From Branchiostoma floridae (taxonomy: Eukaryota; Chordata; Leptocardii; Amphioxiformes; Branchiostomatidae), in assembly GCF_000003815.2 (NCBI RefSeq), contig NC_049982.1, positions 32,137,279-32,201,278 on the forward strand: 64,000 nt of DNA, in the 5' to 3' direction. The translations under genes were made by a program, and so were the position numbers. This document shows positions 10,571-64,000 of the stretch, piece after piece. Numbering within the stretch: position 1 is the stretch's first letter; every line of letters starts with the position of its first letter. Under the pieces are notes generated by a model. It was not told the origin of the DNA. It saw only the letters and a program-made list of their open reading frames with translations, and searched no databases.

Positions 10571-13300
10571 TTAGTCCAGTTCTGAGTCCGAGTGTGCCTG
10601 CAGCATGTGTGAAGACAGCGGTCCCAGCTCCATGTCATTACCTAACTGTTTGTCCTTGGCTTGGTAGATGTGATAGACTACTGTGTACACAACACACATG
10701 AAGAGCAGGATGCCCAGGATGTGCCAACAGAACGCCATGGAGACAAACATCATGTTCTCATGGCTGTCCGGGTCCCAGTCATGGCCAGGAAAGGGAGGGT
10801 ACAGGATGAACCCAACCTGCACAAACAGATAATACATTGGCTGTTATAGGATGTATCCACAGCTACATGCATGTTCAAGTTTAAAACGCTTTAACAAAGG
10901 TGTACTGCTTACCTGCACTTGAGCAGACAAAACCTACAAGCTACCCACACCACAAGCTACCCACACTACAAGCTACCCACACTACAAGCTACCCACACTA
11001 CAAGCTACCCTCACGACAAGCTACCCACACGACAAGCTACATTCATGTACCCACACGACAAGCTACCCTCACTACAAGCTACCCACACTACAGCTACCCT
11101 CACTACAAGCCACCCACACTACAAGCCACCCACACAAGCTACCAACACTACAAGCAATCCACACTACAAGCTGCCCTCACTACAATTTACAAACTATAGC
11201 CACACTACAAGCAAAACAGACTAAAGGCTGTCTATACTACAGGCTACCCACACAACAAGCTCTAGCTACACTACAAACTATCCACACTACAGGCTACCCA
11301 CACTACACGCTATAGCCACATTACAGGCTACCCTCACTACAAGTTACCCACACTATACAAGCTATAGTCACACTACAAGCAAAACACTCTAAAGGCTAGC
11401 CACACTACAAGGTACCCAAACTACAGGCTATCCACACTACAAGCTATCCACACTTCAGGCTACCCACACTACAACTTACCCACACTACAACCCAACCACA
11501 CTAAAGGCCACTCACACTACAAACTGCACACACTATTAAAAGGCTACAAGCTACCTACACTACAAACTACCCAAACTACAACCTACACATACTAAATTCT
11601 ACCCACACTTCAACTTACAAGGTACCCACACTACAACTAACAAGGTACCCACACTACAACTTACAAGCTACCCACACTACAAGCTACCCACACTACAAGC
11701 TACCCACACTACAAGCTTCCCACTCTACAAGCTACACGTACCCACACTACAACCTACCCACACTACAAGTACAACAAGCTACATGTAGCCCCAGCTCACC
11801 TGCCAGAACCATGTCCCTTGTAGCAGTGTGAATGCTGTCCTGATCATGGGCAATAGTAAGGTGTCAGGCCTCCAAGCTTCCAAGCTGCTCACGACCACGG
11901 ACGGTGCCACGGCCAACAGCAGCAACTTGTGGAGACGCACGTCCAGGTCGGCGCGGCCGTGCAAGTGATAGAAGAACAACACTCCTTCCACCGCCAACGC
12001 CAAGGACATAGAGAGGTAATCTATCCCGCTCGGTACGGGCGCTTTCAAGGCGACCAGAACATCGCAAAAACCGTTGAGGGCAAAGAAAAGGTACATGGTG
12101 GTGTGCTGCCAGTTGCCCAGGAGGTGGAACTCACCAGTGATGGGATTGATCAGTGTCCAGTGTGCAGCAATCTGCTCACACATCAGTCCTGTAACAGTCA
12201 TGTGGGTCAACAATTAGGAAGAGCTGTCTTTTGAAAGTCACAAGTTCTTCAGGATTAATCTCAGGGAAGAAAGAAGATTAAGAAAAGAGAAATAACCTTG
12301 AATGCATGGTCTTATTTCCAGATTTGCAAATAAGACTATTGTCAGAATACATGTTTTGTACATCTTTCTACCTTATCACATTGCCTGCCAAACTGCCAAA
12401 TAGTAGTCATATTCACAGAGTACGAATGCCAAGTCTGTTGTGCCATTATAGGAATATGTTAAAACCTGGGATTTGTTTACAAATCAGCATTGTTTGGTCA
12501 GGAGTACCAGATACTGAGATAGTCTAACACACAATGTGCTGGGCATCTTTTGGCCGTTGCTTAACACTTGAAATCTGATGAAATGATAAAAACATAGATG
12601 ACAAGCTGTTAAATGTGAATGGAAGCATTGGGGTAACATTTTGTTCTGGAGAATATTTCTAGTTTTGGTTCCAAAATCTTACAAGTGCCTTTAATGATGA
12701 GGCATCACAAATCAGGGCTCAAAATACTTTTTTTTCTGCATACCTGCGCCTGTGCAGGTAACATTGAAAATTACCTGCACCAGACAAGTTTTACCTGCAC
12801 CAGACAAATTTTACCTGCACCACTATGAATTTAGGAAGTATGGATCATACTAAAATTGTTCAGGAACCATTGCTATTTTTCTTTTATACTTTATAGGTGG
12901 TAACAGTTAATGCAGCTAACAACAATCCATACACACCTACATCATAGGACGTTTATGTATAAAACCCAGTACAAGGACCAGTGCAGGTTAGGTACAGGTA
13001 GACACCAGAAATACCTGCACAGCTCCAATTTCACCTGCACTAACCTGCATATGCAGGTGGTATTTGAAGCCCTGCAAATGAAGACGTACCTCCTAATGCG
13101 AATACGATCTTGCACAGTCCTTCCACGGGAACCCTGCTGAGAAAGCGGCACACCAGCGGAGCGTTCCTGCAGCACACCGCGGAGCTGGTCTTCCTGCCCC
13201 CCATCCTGCTGGCCCACATGATGGAGTACTTGATGGTCCACCAGATGGCAAACAACAAGAAGAAGCTGCCCGGGGCTGCATGACCCACTAGGTTGCCCAT
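10571..13300 (-). CDS. TMEM45B: TMEM45-like (DUF716) multi-pass membrane protein, complete, three coding exons
   Basis: Coding exons 13300-13090, 12188-11800 and 10816-10571 join in phase (211+389+246 nt) to give 281 aa and a stop; vertebrate TMEM45A/B are about 275 aa. The start MGNLVGHAAPGSFFLLFA matches the family start. Other family signatures are NWQHTTMYLFF (exon 2) and GTWFWQ/VGFILYPPF, split across the exon 2-3 junction. Roughly seven hydrophobic segments are visible, ending near FCWHILGILLFMCVVY, and the C-terminal tail is acidic and serine-rich (HSDSELD). Donors are GTACGT and GTGAGC; acceptors are TTACAG and GTGCAG. The acceptor TTTTCAG lies six bases before the ATG codon, so the 5' UTR is split and a distal first exon is needed (candidate near 16068-16105). 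The biochemical function of the family is poorly defined; human members are Golgi/endomembrane proteins. Confidence 0.93.
10920..11785. repeat. 16-bp minisatellite filling TMEM45 intron 2
   Basis: An irregular tandem repeat of a 16-bp unit (CACACTACAAGCTACC), with many substituted and shortened copies. It occupies about 88% of the 983-nt intron between coding exons 2 and 3 (10817-11799) and stops about 13 bp from the exon 2 donor. Confidence 0.9.
12715..13075 (-). repeat. Dispersed repeat with GTGCAGGTAA motifs
   Basis: Contains six or more copies of ACCTGCAC/GTGCAGGT in both orientations and ends in GGGCTC/GAAGCCCTG-like termini. An inverted, clearly homologous copy is at 57953-58262; both share the segment around GTTCAGGAACCATTGC and the CACCTACATCA/TGATGTAGGTG block. 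It lies in TMEM45 intron 1b, between exons at 12188 and 13090. Confidence 0.7.
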
Positions 13301-13349
13301 GGTTGTCTGAAAAAAAAAAGGACAATACAGAAGGCTTAAGCACAGATAA

Positions 13350-13520
13350 CTAGAAGTAGGTACCGGTACAGAAAATTCAGGTACTAGTACAGGTCCAGTG
13401 TGGGTCCAGAGGACAAAGGCGAAGTAAAAACTTTTGAATTGGCGATACTCAAAACAAATCGGTCCATTTTGCTACTCTATTTGGTAGAGAAGCTGGTCCT
13501 TACGGGCATTTTAAAATCTT
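13350..13520. repeat. Dispersed repeat with GGTACCGGTACAGAAAATT
   Basis: A segment starting near GGTACCGGTACAGAAAATT and running through GGTCCAG and GATACTCAAAACAA recurs at about 34140-34330, 47090-47495 (inverted) and 52000-52400 (inverted). No coding content is seen; the family is unidentified. Confidence 0.55.
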
Positions 13521-13862
13521 ATCTTCATACTAAAAAACTGCCTCTGTATAAAAAAATAAGTTGAATTATAAGTGACCATAAACTCTACCCTACTCCGTTC
13601 TTGTTAAGACTCGGAATGTCAGGTGAATTAATCTGAATCCCTAATAGGTAACATTATATGTACAAGTGATGTCAACTCCCATAATTCTGCTGTATAGTAC
13701 AGTACAGAACATGAGACATCAAAAGTGTTAGGGTTCCATCAGCTACAAATTGTTCCTTCATATTGCCAAAACCTCTGAATGCACCAACAGTCACTACAGC
13801 AATGTTTTCAGCAACTTGTCAAGTTATGCTGTTGCAGCTGTTCATTAACAGTCCGACACCAG

Positions 13863-14076
13863 ACACACACATATATACACACACATGCACGCACACACAC
13901 ACACATGCACACACACACACACACATGCACGCACACACACACGCACACACGTGTACACACAAACATGCACACACACACATGCACACACACACACACACAT
14001 ACATACATACAAACACACACACACACACATGCACACAAACACACTCACACACATGCACACACACACACACACACTT
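13863..14076. repeat. (CA)n microsatellite
   Basis: About 210 bp of interrupted (CA)n with ATGCAC variants. Open frames on both strands here are repeat artefacts. Confidence 0.95.
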
Positions 14077-14247
14077 GTAAACAAACATGCACAAAACATA
14101 ACCTTCTTACTGAAGGTAAAAATATGCTATCAAGGTCTTAGATATAATATCTCTAGAATGTCTTGAACACCTGGATATCTCTAAAGTGTGCATACACTGG
14201 TGATTATCATAAACTGCAAATAAAAGTTACTGATTTTTGCATTATTT

Positions 14248-15653
14248 ATTATATTTCAGCCATACCATAGGTATGGTGAAATATATTGTATTCGTAATGT
14301 TTCTTTCTTTCTTTCTTTCTCCTGTCAAATTTTCAAAGCAATTCATCTCCGCCGTTTCTGGACCAAATGACTTGAAATTTGGCACAAGGGTAGAGTGGGC
14401 CAATACCCAAATGTGTTTTTTTAATTTTTTTCATATCTGCTCCTTAAATGATTTTATTGAGGTTTTATTGCAACTTTTGGACCAAGACTGTATATTTTGG
14501 CCCCCTGTACCATGGTATTACATCCAAATGACCTGAAATTTGGCACAGAGGTGCCCTAGATACTTATTCAAAGGATCCATGTATAATATGTAGTATAAAT
14601 CACTTCAAAATGGCTCCTTAAGGAGGTTTTTGTGGGAGAGTTTAGGATAGGTAAGGTTGGAGTGCCGAGGTCAACGACCTCTAGGTCATTCTGGTGTGTC
14701 AGGGCCACAGGTGTGCCAGGTAGATCTAATTATCTACCTACCTACCTAGTCCATAGACATCCAGGTGGTTGGTGGACAAGGTGAATCCAATTAATGGCCA
14801 GCCAATGAGCGAGCTTATTTTGCTGGAAGAGTCCATTGTTGGACAGGGGGTGTATTTTAAAATTTACTTTTAGACTTTGGTGATAATGCCAATGTTTTTT
14901 TTAGCGGAAGTGTTTTCGCACTGATCCACTTGACTACTACTGGGACAGTCCATTTTTGCACATAGGGGGGGATTAAAAAAAAATCAGTTTTGGACATGGG
15001 TGATGATTCCGAATTCCATTTGTTAAATGGAAGTTTACCCCCACCTGAAGACTGTACATGAGGAGGATTCGGCAGCCAATCAGCAAGCCTTGTTTTATCT
15101 GGAAGAGCCCATTCATGCACGGGGGACTTTTTTTTAAATTCAGTTTCGGACTGGGTTGCTTCTTATACAAAGGCCATGTACTGTGAGTATTTCTGGACTT
15201 GTCTATTGTGCAATTTCAAACAGGGTGAGCTGGGAGATTCCATTCTTCGACGAAGGGGGTATTTTTTTTAAAATTCATTTTGTGGACTTCGCTGACTATT
15301 TTAGCTGATATATTTTTGGATCGCTCCACTTTACATAGGGGTATAACAGGAAGAGTCGATTCTTGCACAGAGGGGGGATTTTTTGCAAATATGGTTTTGG
15401 ACGGCTGATGATTCCAAATTCCATTTCTTAGCGGAAGTGTTTTTGGAGTCGTCTATTTTTTTGAGTCCATTCTTGAAGGGGTTTTCGTAAGATTCATTTT
15501 TGCTCATAAGTGTGATTAGTAGTTAGAAGTCATTTTAAGCAGAAGTGTTCCATTTTTGCACATGAGTGATTTTGGAACAGTCTATTGTTACATGAGGAGG
15601 GAGATGGCTGAAATATGCTGTATTTGCTCTCAAGCAAATGTCGGCCTTTCTAG
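14248..15653 (+). mobile_element. Helentron/HINE-like element, left arm of a 1.4-kb inverted pair
   Basis: Starts ATTATATTTCAGCC with an immediate hairpin (CCATACC/GGTATGG). It ends with subterminal GGCTGAAATATGC (the inverted complement of the start), a hairpin ATTTGCT-CTCA-AGCAAAT, then TCGGCCTTTCTAG before a T. Asymmetric TIR, 3' hairpin and CTAG match Helentron/HINE structure. It is the reverse complement of 16504-17909 with no indel in the stretches compared. It holds no transposition gene; short open frames such as 14857-15120 recur identically in the other arm and look incidental. It lies within the predicted first intron of TMEM45. Confidence 0.7.
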
Positions 15654-16503
15654 TTCATTTCTTTTTTTAAATAGTGGGTTTAGGGTCATCAGACAGAATA
15701 AATCATGAATTTAGAATACTTTGGGTTTGGCAATTATATGTTGAATGAGAGGTATTCCACAATTGCCACTAGACCTGTTTGACCCCCTTGTAGTCATGAG
15801 GGGGTTTATTCAGATTCACTGAACCGTGGTAATGGGGTTAACCGCCCTAGTTACTTAATTAAGTAACGTTAACTCTAATCAAACTCCTTGCTCTAACGTT
15901 ACAAGTTAAATGGAACCATGATTATAGTCTAATGAAATCAGAAACCTGGCCTCCACATCATCACATGAGCAGATAAGGTCAAAATTGCCTGTAAGGACGC
16001 GTGAATTCACCACCATTCACAATTCGGAGATTGTTTCATAACGATCGAAATATTTAGGAGTACTCACCTTACCCCGACTTCGTTTCTCCCTTTTACGAAA
16101 CCAGTGCTGCTAGGCCTTCCAAACCCCGATTCTATATAAAGCTAACTCCGTGGGTGTGCGTAGAAGTGCACGTAAGCACTCGGCTAGATCCTAGTAACTA
16201 AATAACGTCACACCTGGATACACCTGTACGTGTACGTACGGTCGCGACCGGGGGCGGGCCACCCACGTAACCCGGAAGTACTAACTTTTACCATGTGACC
16301 TGAATGTTCCATTGGATGTTGGAGGGGTGTTCTTGAATGTTGACTAAATGTTGACTTTGATAGGCCATTTCGATTTGATTTATGGATGACATAGAATCCC
16401 CCGGGGACTCCAAAACTGATAAAGTTGCCAAAAAATGTTGCCTTCATCATAAAATTCTAGTGTTTGTGCATCGATTGGCACAACAGAAAATGTCATTATC
16501 AAA
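15654..16503. other. Unique 850-bp spacer between the inverted HINE arms
   Basis: Host-like single-copy sequence holding the candidate TMEM45 promoter (see 16068-16140). On the minus strand upstream of the TATA box there are a GC-box-like GCCCGCCCC near 16251-16260 and an ETS-type CCGGAAGT near 16272-16279. No coding exon is seen. Confidence 0.5.
16068..16140 (-). promoter_or_regulatory. Candidate TMEM45 promoter and 5' UTR exon
   Basis: On the minus strand a TATA box (TTTATATAGA, 16140-16131) is followed about 30 nt later by the expected start region (~16105). A strong donor AAG|GTGAGTA comes next, with exon end at 16068. The first coding exon of TMEM45 has an acceptor six bases before its ATG, so a separate 5' exon is required, and this is the best candidate seen. 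Inferred, not proven: no transcript evidence is available. Confidence 0.5.
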
Positions 16504-17909
16504 CTAGAAAGGCCGACATTTGCTTGAGAGCAAATACAGCATATTTCAGCCATCTCCCTCCTCATGTAACAATAGACTGTTCCAAAATCACTCATGTGCA
16601 AAAATGGAACACTTCTGCTTAAAATGACTTCTAACTACTAATCACACTTATGAGCAAAAATGAATCTTACGAAAACCCCTTCAAGAATGGACTCAAAAAA
16701 ATAGACGACTCCAAAAACACTTCCGCTAAGAAATGGAATTTGGAATCATCAGCCGTCCAAAACCATATTTGCAAAAAATCCCCCCTCTGTGCAAGAATCG
16801 ACTCTTCCTGTTATACCCCTATGTAAAGTGGAGCGATCCAAAAATATATCAGCTAAAATAGTCAGCGAAGTCCACAAAATGAATTTTAAAAAAAATACCC
16901 CCTTCGTCGAAGAATGGAATCTCCCAGCTCACCCTGTTTGAAATTGCACAATAGACAAGTCCAGAAATACTCACAGTACATGGCCTTTGTATAAGAAGCA
17001 ACCCAGTCCGAAACTGAATTTAAAAAAAAGTCCCCCGTGCATGAATGGGCTCTTCCAGATAAAACAAGGCTTGCTGATTGGCTGCCGAATCCTCCTCATG
17101 TACAGTCTTCAGGTGGGGGTAAACTTCCATTTAACAAATGGAATTCGGAATCATCACCCATGTCCAAAACTGATTTTTTTTTAATCCCCCCCTATGTGCA
17201 AAAATGGACTGTCCCAGTAGTAGTCAAGTGGATCAGTGCGAAAACACTTCCGCTAAAAAAAACATTGGCATTATCACCAAAGTCTAAAAGTAAATTTTAA
17301 AATACACCCCCTGTCCAACAATGGACTCTTCCAGCAAAATAAGCTCGCTCATTGGCTGGCCATTAATTGGATTCACCTTGTCCACCAACCACCTGGATGT
17401 CTATGGACTAGGTAGGTAGGTAGATAATTAGATCTACCTGGCACACCTGTGGCCCTGACACACCAGAATGACCTAGAGGTCGTTGACCTCGGCACTCCAA
17501 CCTTACCTATCCTAAACTCTCCCACAAAAACCTCCTTAAGGAGCCATTTTGAAGTGATTTATACTACATATTATACATGGATCCTTTGAATAAGTATCTA
17601 GGGCACCTCTGTGCCAAATTTCAGGTCATTTGGATGTAATACCATGGTACAGGGGGCCAAAATATACAGTCTTGGTCCAAAAGTTGCAATAAAACCTCAA
17701 TAAAATCATTTAAGGAGCAGATATGAAAAAAATTAAAAAAACACATTTGGGTATTGGCCCACTCTACCCTTGTGCCAAATTTCAAGTCATTTGGTCCAGA
17801 AACGGCGGAGATGAATTGCTTTGAAAATTTGACAGGAGAAAGAAAGAAAGAAAGAAACATTACGAATACAATATATTTCACCATACCTATGGTATGGCTG
17901 AAATATAAT
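16504..17909 (-). mobile_element. Helentron/HINE-like element, right arm of the inverted pair
   Basis: Inverted copy of 14248-15653, same length, with its CTAG-T end facing inward at 16504 and its hairpin end at 17909. Spot comparisons, including the A8/T8 homopolymer at 17259 versus 14892 and the AAAG microsatellite near 17838, are identical, implying recent formation, gene conversion or an assembly effect. Confidence 0.7.
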
Positions 17910-18839
17910 TAAACAAAATGTGCAGTGGGTGGGGAAAAACATACGTATTACGTGGCTTTTACTTAAAGCCCACCTAAGCAAAATTGATTATGAATGCGCA
18001 CAATAAAGTAAACGAATGCATACAATAAGTACGATAACAACGATAGACTAGTCAAATGATGCCAGGTATGAATTAATAAAGATGAATAATGAAGTAAAGT
18101 AATACATTATGAATCTCTTCTTTTACTTTTGAAGTTGCTTTGTCATTGTATAATAGTATCCGTTTTTCAATATTATATTTTCTACTTACGGCATCATATA
18201 TGTTCATTTTACAACTGATTTGTACGAGTACTGTATGGTCGACTGAACGGTTTTTTTTTTTTTTTTTGAAAATTGAATAATGCACACTGAGTTAGAAGTT
18301 TCGAACCCAGAGTTTTTCAACGTATCCATCTATGTTCTGCAGGAAAAAAAAATCCCTTGTGAAAAAAATCTCGAGGTTCGTAACCGACCGGAAACACTTT
18401 GCTTTCTGTATATAGAAATCTGCGTCGCCTATTCCGGTCAGCAGATTGTCCCTGTTCAAAACATTTAAAAGATCTCAAGCAGAGTTTAGTTTGAAAAAAA
18501 AAATTCCTTCCGTCGTCTTTTCTTTGCAAAATGAAACAGGACAGGAGTTGTTCAACTTATCGATGAGTGTCTGTTTGAGTTAACGTAATATGAAGTATAC
18601 AAGCATGTACTGAAAACACCGTTCTCTTAACCACCTTTTATTTGCGACATTGCTTAACGTTACCTTTTGTTAGCCACAATACTGGCATCGCTCCAAGGTT
18701 GGCGGCAAATACCAAAAATACTTGCTACAGGTGTTTTCTCTTTAGTCCGTTTATACACCATTCCTTTCCAAAAATATTCGGGGTTACACGACGGAAGAAA
18801 CCGATTGGAGTAAAAGAAAGTAATCACAAAGCCTCATCA
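17910..18839. other. Non-coding stretch
   Basis: No exon recognised. It contains a T16 homopolymer near 18250 and AT-rich unique sequence upstream of the LINE fragment. Confidence 0.5.
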
Positions 18840-19325
18840 CAAAGACCACATTGCCTAACTCGAGGCGGTCCAAAACAGAGCAGCCAGATTTGTTTCAAAC
18901 GTCCCGAACTGTCCAAATTCTCTGAGTGACAAGCGTTTCTAAACTAGTTTCAGACCTGGGTTGGGATACACTCAAAAACAGAAGAACAGCAAACAGACTT
19001 ACCATCCTCCAGAAATCTAGATATGACCTCCTAGCCCTACCGGTCGATCATTACTTGCAGCTGAACCCTAGGCAATCCCGACACAATCAGCCAAATTCAT
19101 ATAAACCCATAAAGACTGCCTCATATATTCATTTTCCCCAAGAACTGCCACCGATTGGAATACTTTACCATACTCTACCACACTTCTAGCTAACCCCACT
19201 AAGTTTAAGGAAGAGGCATTACAACATCTAAGGAACAGCAAATAACACAACAGCACTACGCCCTGGGTGGTTTGCCCCAACAAACTAGGGGTTGCCCAGT
19301 ATCAGAACAAGAACAAGAACAAGTA
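18840..19325 (+). mobile_element. 5'-truncated non-LTR retrotransposon (CR1/L2/jockey-like), 3' end
   Basis: Decayed reading frames encode the C-terminal end of a reverse transcriptase ORF. LGWDTLKNRRTANRLTILQK (about 18959-19018) and a degraded HFPQELPPIGI are typical of the post-RT region of CR1/L2-type LINEs. The copy ends in a short tandem tail (AGAACA repeats, 19301-19325). Frameshifts show it is dead. Confidence 0.75.
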
Positions 19326-20641
19326 ACGTTTGATATGACTATGTGCACGGAATCACGCATGCTCTATTCAGATTACGTCACATTTCGTGGGGTTCGTGGA
19401 TACTGTTTGTGGAAACAAATAATAGAAATGTATGCGTAAAATTATACACAAATAATGCTCATGGCTATTCTCTTTACGTCTTGTTTACATTGGTGTCTTT
19501 TGTATAATACTGGTTTTCGTTCCCGTTTGGAATGTGACTGTTGCCCTCAGCCGTGGAGTAACCATCGATCGATTTTCGGACCCTTTTACCACATATTTCT
19601 ACGTGGCTTTCTTCTAATTTCATGGATGATCAAAGAGCCCTAATAATGGAGAAATGCACGTTGATCTTTGATAAATTTTGATAGTAATTCAATGCCAAGT
19701 TCTATATACTTGTATTCTTCATAGTGCGTCCGCTTGTGGATGTCCGTCTCAAGTGCCCCTGTGCTCATTACAAAAGCTTTAATCGTTCAATTCTGTCCAT
19801 CTTTAAAATTACACAAAACAAATTCAAGTTCTGTGTCGACTTCGCAAAAACTTGTTTTAGTTTTGCACAGCGGATATCATTTGCGAGGGAACGGTCATGG
19901 AGGTATCATCAAACATGTGGAATATAGCTTCTTTACATACAATACGGTAATTTCTATCTCCTTCTAGTTGTCTCAATCGCATTATCTTACCCCCTCCCCC
20001 AATCCCAACCCTTACCCCCTTCACCAACACAGTGGGACTGGGGTAACTTTAATCTCCAAGCAGATGTAAGGGCGTTGTACCAAGAAAAGTTTTTGCGCGT
20101 GCTTTTGTAATCTTTTCCTGGTAGTAAACTTTTTTTAAATTCATCTACCTGAATCTTTGCATTTGCTTAGAAACTAGAACAGTCAAACATTCATATCTGA
20201 CAACCTTTTAGTCCGATGGTAAATCTTTCTGGGGTCGCTTGAGGCCCGCCCCCGAGATTTCGCAGCACACAGTCCATTTTCCAGACGGGGTCAGACGGGA
20301 TCACCCTCAAGCCTTTCTGCATTTGTCACCAATATGGTTTGGTAAGTCTGACGTCAGTGGTTGTACCCTTTGTAGCCGTGTAGAGCCCTTTCAGCGATGT
20401 CCCCATAAAATACAGTATGTGGTTGTAATTTTAGCGTTCGTCTTGAGTCATGGCTGAGTAGGCCCGGGACCAGTCGTTGGCATCAAGCCAGCGTAGTTCA
20501 TCCAAGACAGATAAGCCCGTGGGCAGTTAGGGACGAACAACGCCCTCGCGTTTCCTGCAGTTCCAGTCCCTCGATTCTGGACAAATTCTGGAGAGGGCCA
20601 TCGGCCAAGCTCGCGGTGTACCCGGCCGATGAAACGAAGCC
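19326..20641. other. Region upstream of ferlin exon 1a, no coding exon seen
   Basis: The distal part is AT-rich. The last ~400 bp before exon 1a becomes GC-richer, with a GC-box-like CCCGCCCCCG near 20246-20255; it should contain the promoter and 5' UTR of the first ferlin isoform. No TATA box is obvious. Confidence 0.4.
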
Positions 20642-63564
<42,923 letters not shown>

Positions 63565-64000
63565 GTAAGTACCTTCTACTGTCCATTCGGTAAAGTTTGC
63601 ATCAGCATTAAAGAAATCCACAGTTGTAAGTTCACAGTCGAAATACAGTTGTATTAGCAACACAGTCAAAGTACTGGGTGCGTGTTTGTGGCTGTGATGA
63701 GTACATGGTGTAGAACTGACTTGAAAAAAACGCAAACTTAGAAATAATGTACATTTACCCCAAATATTTGACTTTTGTGTTCTCAGTGTTCGCGGTGGTT
63801 GCAAAGAAATACATTGACCACAAATTTTTTGGCTTTTGTGTTCTTGGATTTCACCGCCACCTTTTTGATCGCTTCACCGCCATTCAAAATCACCACAAAC
63901 ATTTGTGACTACTGTATATGGAGCAACCGCAAACTCAAAACCACCACGTTCATTATTGACAATTTTGTATAGAAGTTTTCTTATGGCTGGACACAACATC
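63565..64000. other. Ferlin intron 43, with degenerate MITE A-like sequence
   Basis: GTTCGCGGTGGTTGCAAAG near 63789 and AACCGCAAACTCAAAACCACC near 63924 recall MITE A blocks, but intact ends are not visible. No exon is seen before the window edge. Confidence 0.45.

Noticed and set aside
13808-14166. Several His/Thr-rich or Cys/Val-rich open frames on both strands
   Set aside because: Pure translation of a (CA)n microsatellite.
14857-17300. Identical 87-codon open frames (14857-15120 minus, 17037-17300 plus)
   Set aside because: Identity follows from the inverted HINE arms; no start context, domain or conservation supports a gene.

Overview
The window is eukaryotic genomic DNA: AT-rich, small exons with GT-AG junctions, long introns and many dispersed repeats. 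It most resembles a cephalochordate (amphioxus, Branchiostoma). The organism call is an inference from one single-copy-looking type-I ferlin, a chordate-like TMEM45 protein and the repeat content; no species-diagnostic sequence was tested.

Layout. 1-5.3 kb has no recognised gene. It holds a 7-copy, 156-bp tandem array with splice-like edges, abutting a Helentron-like (HINE) element, then a CTCF-like site and two facing poly(A) signals. 5.3-10.5 kb is non-coding with two MITEs. 10.6-16.1 kb (minus strand) is a complete TMEM45-like gene: three coding exons giving 281 aa, plus a predicted TATA promoter and 5' UTR exon near 16.1 kb. That promoter lies in an 850-bp spacer between two ~1.4-kb HINE elements in inverted orientation. 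17.9-20.6 kb holds a LINE fragment. 20.6 kb to the right edge (plus strand) is a dysferlin/myoferlin-type ferlin. I reconstruct 43 consecutive exons (C2A to C2F, about 1,677 codons) whose phases agree at every junction except inside exon 35, where one base is missing. C2G and the membrane anchor lie beyond the window.

The two genes are divergent, about 4.5 kb apart, and I see no functional link. The ferlin is expected to be a tail-anchored Ca2+/phospholipid sensor for vesicle fusion and membrane repair. TMEM45 is a DUF716 multi-pass membrane protein.

Most notable: (1) two alternative ferlin first exons, each encoding the N-terminal half of C2A, parallel to the two alternative first exons of vertebrate dysferlin; (2) a 72-bp tandem duplication of a splice acceptor plus exon start, in frame and without stops, that could give a variable number of 24-residue modules; (3) four 30-37 bp perfect-ended palindromes, each flanked by an exact 7-bp target duplication, which look like ultra-short mobile elements; (4) the inverted HINE pair around the TMEM45 promoter; (5) a 1-base frameshift in the C2E exon.
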